Shown here: piece by piece, positions 5,710 through 8,353 of the stretch
Layout: the number at the start of each line of letters is the position of its first letter
How positions within the stretch are numbered: position 1 is the first letter of the stretch
Origin: JAFDVL01 sp043719385
Lineage (GTDB): Bacteria; Acidobacteriota; Blastocatellia; RBC074
NCBI GenBank assembly: GCA_043719385.1
Contig: JAYSTY010000187.1
Coordinates: forward strand, 1 to 8,353
Direction: 5' to 3'
Length of the DNA stretch: 8,353 nucleotides
Made by a program: the position numbers and the translations under genes
The notes under the pieces: generated by a model
What the model was told of the DNA's origin: nothing
Database searches by the model: none
What the model saw: the letters and a program-made list of their open reading frames with translations, nothing else

Positions 5710-6726
5710 ATGCGAACGATTACGAGAGCAACCATTTTGTGTCTGTTGTTATGCGGTGTTTCGTCGCTGTTGGCACAGGACAAAAACACCGGCAAAGGAC
5801 AGGAACTTATCAACCAGGCGCGTGAAGCGATTGGCGGCGAGGCGAACCTCAAAGCGATTCAAAGCTTCACTGCGCAAGGGAATTATAAAAGCTCAATGAT
5901 GGGACGACCATCGCAGGGTGATTTGAAAATTGAGTTGCTGCTGCCCGACAAATATTTGCGCACCGCAACCAGCGGCGGTGCAATGGGCGAGCGCACTCTG
6001 CTGCAATGTGTCAATGGAACAAATGTCTGGCTGGACATGAAAATGTCAGAGATGGGTGGCATGCCTGGCGGTGAAGGCGGCGGCGGTGGGAGAGGAGGAG
6101 GCGGCGGCGGCGGTGTAGGAGGTGATGTCAGTGGCAGTGGCAGCGGTGGCGGCGGTGGATTTGGCGGCGGCGGCGGTGGCGGTGGAATGGGTGGTGGCGG
6201 TCGGCGCGGTGGTGGCGGTGGTGGCGGCGGAACAGGGATGCCACGACCTGGCGCAGGAAAAGGCGGCGAGATGTTCAATAATCCCGGCATGCAAAAAATG
6301 GTTCGGCAGGATTACTTACAACTAATGCTGGCAATGTTTTTAACTCCGCCGCCAAACCTCAATGTTGAATATGCCTATGAACGCGAAGTTGACGGCAAAG
6401 ATGGTAAGGTTGACATTGTGCGGATGAGCGGACAGGACAATTTTACGATGTGGATTTTCGTCGAGCAAAAATCGCATCGTCCCGTCGGCTATGCTTATCA
6501 AACAATGCCGCCCCGTCGCGCAGATATTACGGATGCCAGAGAAGTTGAGGAACCAAAAATGATGGACATCCAGGTTTTCATGTCGGACTACAAACAAATT
6601 GGCAATGTTTATTTCCCGCACCAAATTACCAAATCCAGCAATGGTCAGGTCCTGGAAGAAGTGAAAATCAGCAAGATTAAACTCAACGAAAAAATTAAGG
6701 ACAAGAAGTTTGAGAAAAAAAGTTGA
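5710..6726 (+). CDS. Secreted LolA-like protein with a glycine-rich insert
   Basis: The 338-residue product has a signal peptide (MRTITRATILCLLLCGVSSLLAQD), with likely cleavage after Ala22-Gln23 or nearby. The mature N-terminus fits the family of periplasmic proteins related to LolA and the outer-membrane-lipoprotein-sorting fold: AREAIGGEANLKAIQSF (37-53), then beta-strand-like stretches, LLLPDKYLR (76-84), and VNGTNVWLDM (101-110). The pattern resumes after residue 195 with YLQLMLAMFL, VEYAYEREVDGKDGKVDIV and VYFPHQITKSSNGQVLEEVKISKIKLNE. Between them residues 116-186 are nearly all Gly with scattered Met, Arg and Ser, placed where the fold would have a loop. Most relatives lack such an insert. 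Neither ligand nor partner can be told from sequence. A Shine-Dalgarno GGAGGTGA five bases before the ATG fixes the start. It lies 117 nt after the DUF4956 gene without a clear terminator, so cotranscription is possible, and it is followed by a strong terminator. Confidence 0.75.
   Translation: MRTITRATILCLLLCGVSSLLAQDKNTGKGQELINQAREAIGGEANLKAIQSFTAQGNYKSSMMGRPSQGDLKIELLLPDKYLRTATSGGAMGERTLLQCVNGTNVWLDMKMSEMGGMPGGEGGGGGRGGGGGGGVGGDVSGSGSGGGGGFGGGGGGGGMGGGGRRGGGGGGGGTGMPRPGAGKGGEMFNNPGMQKMVRQDYLQLMLAMFLTPPPNLNVEYAYEREVDGKDGKVDIVRMSGQDNFTMWIFVEQKSHRPVGYAYQTMPPRRADITDAREVEEPKMMDIQVFMSDYKQIGNVYFPHQITKSSNGQVLEEVKISKIKLNEKIKDKKFEKKS
6055..6267 (+). repeat. GGN-rich low-complexity coding repeat (polyglycine tract)
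   Basis: About 210 bases inside the LolA-like gene are dominated by GGC, GGT and GGA codons. Because of the repeat, the other frames and the opposite strand stay open too (polyproline or Ala/Thr-rich readings), and these are by-products. Such tracts are prone to slippage, so the length may vary between strains or be a site of assembly error. The flanking frame is intact on both sides. Confidence 0.8.
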
Positions 6727-6748
6727 GCGATTAACCATCTTTTCGAGC

Positions 6749-6799
6749 AAGCACGAATAATGCACACGCTTATCTATCGCGTTATTTCGTGCTTTTTTT
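6749..6799 (+). terminator. Factor-independent terminator after the LolA-like gene
   Basis: AAGCACGAA (6749-6757) pairs with TTCGTGCTT (6786-6794), a 9-bp stem that continues through ATAA/TTAT with one bulge and a possible CGC/GCG inner pair. It is followed directly by a seven-T run (6793-6799). It lies 23 bases after the stop codon at 6726 and separates this transcript from the chaperonin promoter that begins at 6822. Confidence 0.75.
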
Positions 6800-6821
6800 G
6801 TGCCCGCCCGCCATTACCTGG

Positions 6822-6849
6822 TTGACATCTTGTCAAAGATTCTTATAAT
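6822..6849 (+). promoter_or_regulatory. Consensus sigma-70-type promoter of groES-groEL
   Basis: TTGACA (6822-6827) and TATAAT (6844-6849) are both perfect consensus hexamers, 16 bases apart. Transcription should start near 6856, inside the CIRCE operator, leaving a leader of about 150 nt before groES. The -35 box is itself half of an inverted repeat TTGACA-TCT-TGTCAA (6822-6836). A perfect promoter with an overlapping repressor site is typical of HrcA-controlled chaperonin operons. Confidence 0.88.
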
Positions 6850-6875
6850 TAGCACTCTCATTAGTCGAGTGCTAA
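6849..6875. promoter_or_regulatory. CIRCE operator (HrcA binding site)
   Basis: TTAGCACTC, nine bases, GAGTGCTAA is an exact match to the CIRCE consensus, including the 9-base spacer. It starts on the last base of the -10 box and covers the expected transcription start, so HrcA bound here would block the promoter and release it upon heat or protein-folding stress. hrcA itself is not in the window. Confidence 0.95.
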
Positions 6876-6882
6876 TGAGAGT
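6854..6882. repeat. Second, longer inverted repeat overlapping CIRCE
   Basis: ACTCTCATTAG (6854-6864) and CTAATGAGAGT (6872-6882) are perfect 11-base arms around a 7-base loop. They interlock with the CIRCE arms, so the two dyads cannot form as hairpins together. With transcription starting near 6856, almost the whole of this stem would lie at the 5' end of the groES-groEL mRNA. Confidence 0.7.
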
Positions 6883-7006
6883 TTGAACGCTATTTTAGTT
6901 GAACGCAATCATTTGAAATTCAGACCAGTTGAAGTACGGCTAAGCGTGAGCTGGCTGGCTTAATTAACAACCTCATCTTAACAGAATCGAAAGGAGTTAG
7001 ATTTAT

Positions 7007-7324
7007 ATGGCAAGCAAAATCAGACCGCTACATGATCGTCTCATTGTAAAACGGATTGAAGATAACGAACAAATGCGTGGGGGACTTTATATCCCGGATA
7101 CCGCGAAAGAAAAACCGCAGGAGGGCGAAGTGATCGCCGCCGGAACCGGAAAAATTCTGGAAAACGGCACCAAGCTCGAAATGGGTGTCAAAGTTGGCGA
7201 CCGCATCCTGTTTGGCAAATATTCCGGCACGGAAGTCAAGCTTGATGGTGAAGAGTATTTGATTATGCGCGAGGACGATGTGCTCGGCGTGATCGAAGGT
7301 GCAACCAAGGCTAAAGGCAAGTAA
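7007..7324 (+). CDS. groES: Co-chaperonin GroES
   Basis: GroES is the seven-subunit lid that closes the GroEL folding chamber in the cytoplasm. The 105-residue protein has the typical start KIRPLHDRLIVKR (4-16), the mobile loop that contacts GroEL (about 18-35, with MRGGLYIPD at 23-31), then EGEVIAAGTG, the VKVGDRILFGKYSGTEV core and the EEYLIMREDDVLGVIE end, plus a short Lys-rich tail. Length is slightly over the usual 95-100 residues because of a two-residue N-terminal addition and the tail. AAGGAG ends ten bases before the ATG. It is the first gene of the HrcA-controlled operon, with groEL 67 nt downstream. Confidence 0.98.
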   Translation: MASKIRPLHDRLIVKRIEDNEQMRGGLYIPDTAKEKPQEGEVIAAGTGKILENGTKLEMGVKVGDRILFGKYSGTEVKLDGEEYLIMREDDVLGVIEGATKAKGK

Positions 7325-7334
7325 GGATTTCAAA

Positions 7335-7355
7335 TTTGAGATTTGAGATTTGAGA
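7335..7355. repeat. Three-copy TTTGAGA heptad repeat between groES and groEL
   Basis: Three exact tandem copies of TTTGAGA (7335-7341, 7342-7348, 7349-7355) follow the small palindrome CAAATTTG (7331-7338). The array lies wholly within the 67-base gap and before the groEL ribosome-binding site. Related TTTGAGATTT-type repeats occur in intergenic regions of several bacterial groups; no function is known to me. Confidence 0.7.
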
Positions 7356-7391
7356 TCAACAGTAGTTTCACTGAAGGAGATTTAAAGAATT

Positions 7392-8353
7392 ATGGCTAAG
7401 CAAGTTATTCACGGTGAAGATTCACGTCAGGCGATTTTACGCGGCGTCAATCAACTCGCCGATGCGGTGGCAATCACCCTCGGCCCCAAAGGTCGCAACG
7501 TGGTGATTGATAAAAAATTCGGCTCGCCCACCATCACCAAAGACGGTGTGACCGTAGCCAAAGAAATCGAGTTGAAAGATTCACTCGAAAACATGGGTGC
7601 GCAAATGGTGCGCGAAGTTGCTTCCAAGACATCAGACGTAGCTGGTGACGGAACAACGACCGCTACCGTTCTGGCGCGTGCGATTTTCAAGGAAGGCGTT
7701 CGCACAGTCGCCGCCGGCGCTAATCCAATGGCGCTCAAACGCGGCATCGAAAAGGCCGTCATCAAAGCTGTCGAAGCGATTGCCGCCTTAGCGAAGCCCG
7801 TTAAAGGCGACGCTATCGCGCAGGTTGGAACGGTTTCCGCCAACGGCGACGCCACCATCGGCGGCATCATTGCCGAAGCGATGAAGCAGGTCGGTAAAGA
7901 TGGTGTCATCACTGTCGAAGAATCAAAATCGCTTGAGACCTCACTGGATGTGGTCGAAGGGATGCAATTTGATCGCGGCTATTTGTCACCTTATTTCGTG
8001 ACGGATTCCGAACGCATGGAAGCAGCGCTCGAAAATTGTCTGATTCTTTTGAACGAAAAGAAAATCAGTTCGATGAAAGATTTGCTGCCCTTGCTGGAGC
8101 AGGTCGCCAAGCAGGGTAAGCCACTTTTGATTGTTGCTGAAGATGTTGAAGGCGAAGCCCTCGCAACTTTGGTCGTGAACAAATTGCGTGGCACGTTGCA
8201 GGTTTGCGCCGTTAAAGCGCCTGGCTTTGGTGATCGCCGCAAAGCGATGCTCGAAGACATTGCGATTTTGACGGGCGGCAAAGTCATCAGCGAAGACCTC
8301 GGCATCAAGCTCGAAGGCGTCAAGCTGGAAGACCTCGGACGCGCCAAGAAAAT
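7392..8353 (+). CDS. groEL: Chaperonin GroEL, N-terminal 320 residues (runs off the window)
   Basis: GroEL forms the double-ring ATP-driven folding chamber. The frame starts MAKQVIHGEDSRQAILRGV and remains open to the window end; the full protein is about 545 residues. Visible parts are the first half of the equatorial domain with the ATP-binding loops ITLGPKGRNVVID (28-40), TKDGVTVAKEI (49-59) and AGDGTTTATVLA (84-95, holding the conserved Asp86, one residue earlier than in Escherichia coli), the intermediate-domain entry and the apical domain through SPYFVTD, VKAPGFGDRRKAM and AILTGGKVISEDLG. The catalytic Asp near residue 398 lies outside the window. AAGGAG (7374-7379) twelve bases upstream supports the ATG. 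It is cotranscribed with groES. Confidence 0.98.
   Translation, partial: MAKQVIHGEDSRQAILRGVNQLADAVAITLGPKGRNVVIDKKFGSPTITKDGVTVAKEIELKDSLENMGAQMVREVASKTSDVAGDGTTTATVLARAIFKEGVRTVAAGANPMALKRGIEKAVIKAVEAIAALAKPVKGDAIAQVGTVSANGDATIGGIIAEAMKQVGKDGVITVEESKSLETSLDVVEGMQFDRGYLSPYFVTDSERMEAALENCLILLNEKKISSMKDLLPLLEQVAKQGKPLLIVAEDVEGEALATLVVNKLRGTLQVCAVKAPGFGDRRKAMLEDIAILTGGKVISEDLGIKLEGVKLEDLGRAKK

Noticed and set aside
6241..6270. GAGKGG in the LolA-like protein as a possible P-loop
   Set aside because: It sits in low-complexity glycine sequence in an exported protein, lacks the GxxxxGK[ST] spacing and lacks the usual following helix.
5883..6290. Minus-strand polyproline frame opposite the LolA-like gene
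   Set aside because: It is the reverse reading of the GGN repeat, which keeps several frames open; the plus-strand gene has a signal peptide, a strong Shine-Dalgarno and conserved flanks.
7028..7333. Minus-strand open frames opposite groES and groEL
   Set aside because: They are mirror readings of strongly conserved chaperonin genes and have no independent support.
1..8353. CRISPR arrays, tRNA or rRNA genes, insertion sequences, phage genes or defence genes
   Set aside because: No spaced identical repeats, cloverleaf pattern, transposase or integrase was seen; the window reads as chromosomal core plus one secreted-protein cluster.

Overview
The window looks like a chromosomal segment of a Gram-negative bacterium, most likely an acidobacterium (perhaps class Blastocatellia). 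The grounds are a mid-range base composition, a type IV pilus assembly operon (pilM-pilN-pilO), a groES-groEL operon behind a perfect CIRCE operator, a GroEL N-terminus of the kind I associate with Acidobacteriota, and secreted CotH-type and LolA-like proteins rich in Gly, Met and Pro. The lineage call rests on recalled family resemblance, not on a search.

Left third (1-2290, minus strand): pilM (actin-like cytoplasmic protein), pilN and the first 85 codons of pilO, transcribed right to left, with pilP and pilQ expected beyond base 1. The gaps between these genes are unusually long for a pil operon (66 and 78 nt). One holds a four-copy period-7 repeat, the other two neighbouring inverted repeats. 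A 458-bp divergent intergenic region (2291-2748) separates pilM from the next block and carries several small dyads but no clear promoter.

Middle (2749-6726, plus strand): a secreted CotH-kinase-fold protein fused to two pairs of EF-hands, a three- to four-helix membrane protein of the DUF4956 family 45 nt downstream, and a secreted LolA-like protein whose fold is interrupted by a roughly 70-residue glycine-rich insert. CotH and DUF4956 proteins commonly occur together, often with a VTC-domain polyphosphate polymerase. Here no VTC gene is present and the LolA-like gene stands in the third position. This is the least understood part of the window. A factor-independent terminator at 6749-6799 closes the block.

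Right (6800-8353, plus strand): a consensus sigma-70-type promoter (TTGACA-16-TATAAT) overlapping a perfect CIRCE, then groES and the first 320 codons of groEL. This is the standard HrcA-controlled chaperonin operon. The CIRCE overlaps a second, longer perfect inverted repeat, and the groES-groEL gap carries a three-copy TTTGAGA heptad repeat.

The type IV pilus and chaperonin parts are ordinary housekeeping genes. The CotH / DUF4956 / glycine-rich LolA-like trio is the candidate uncharacterised system.
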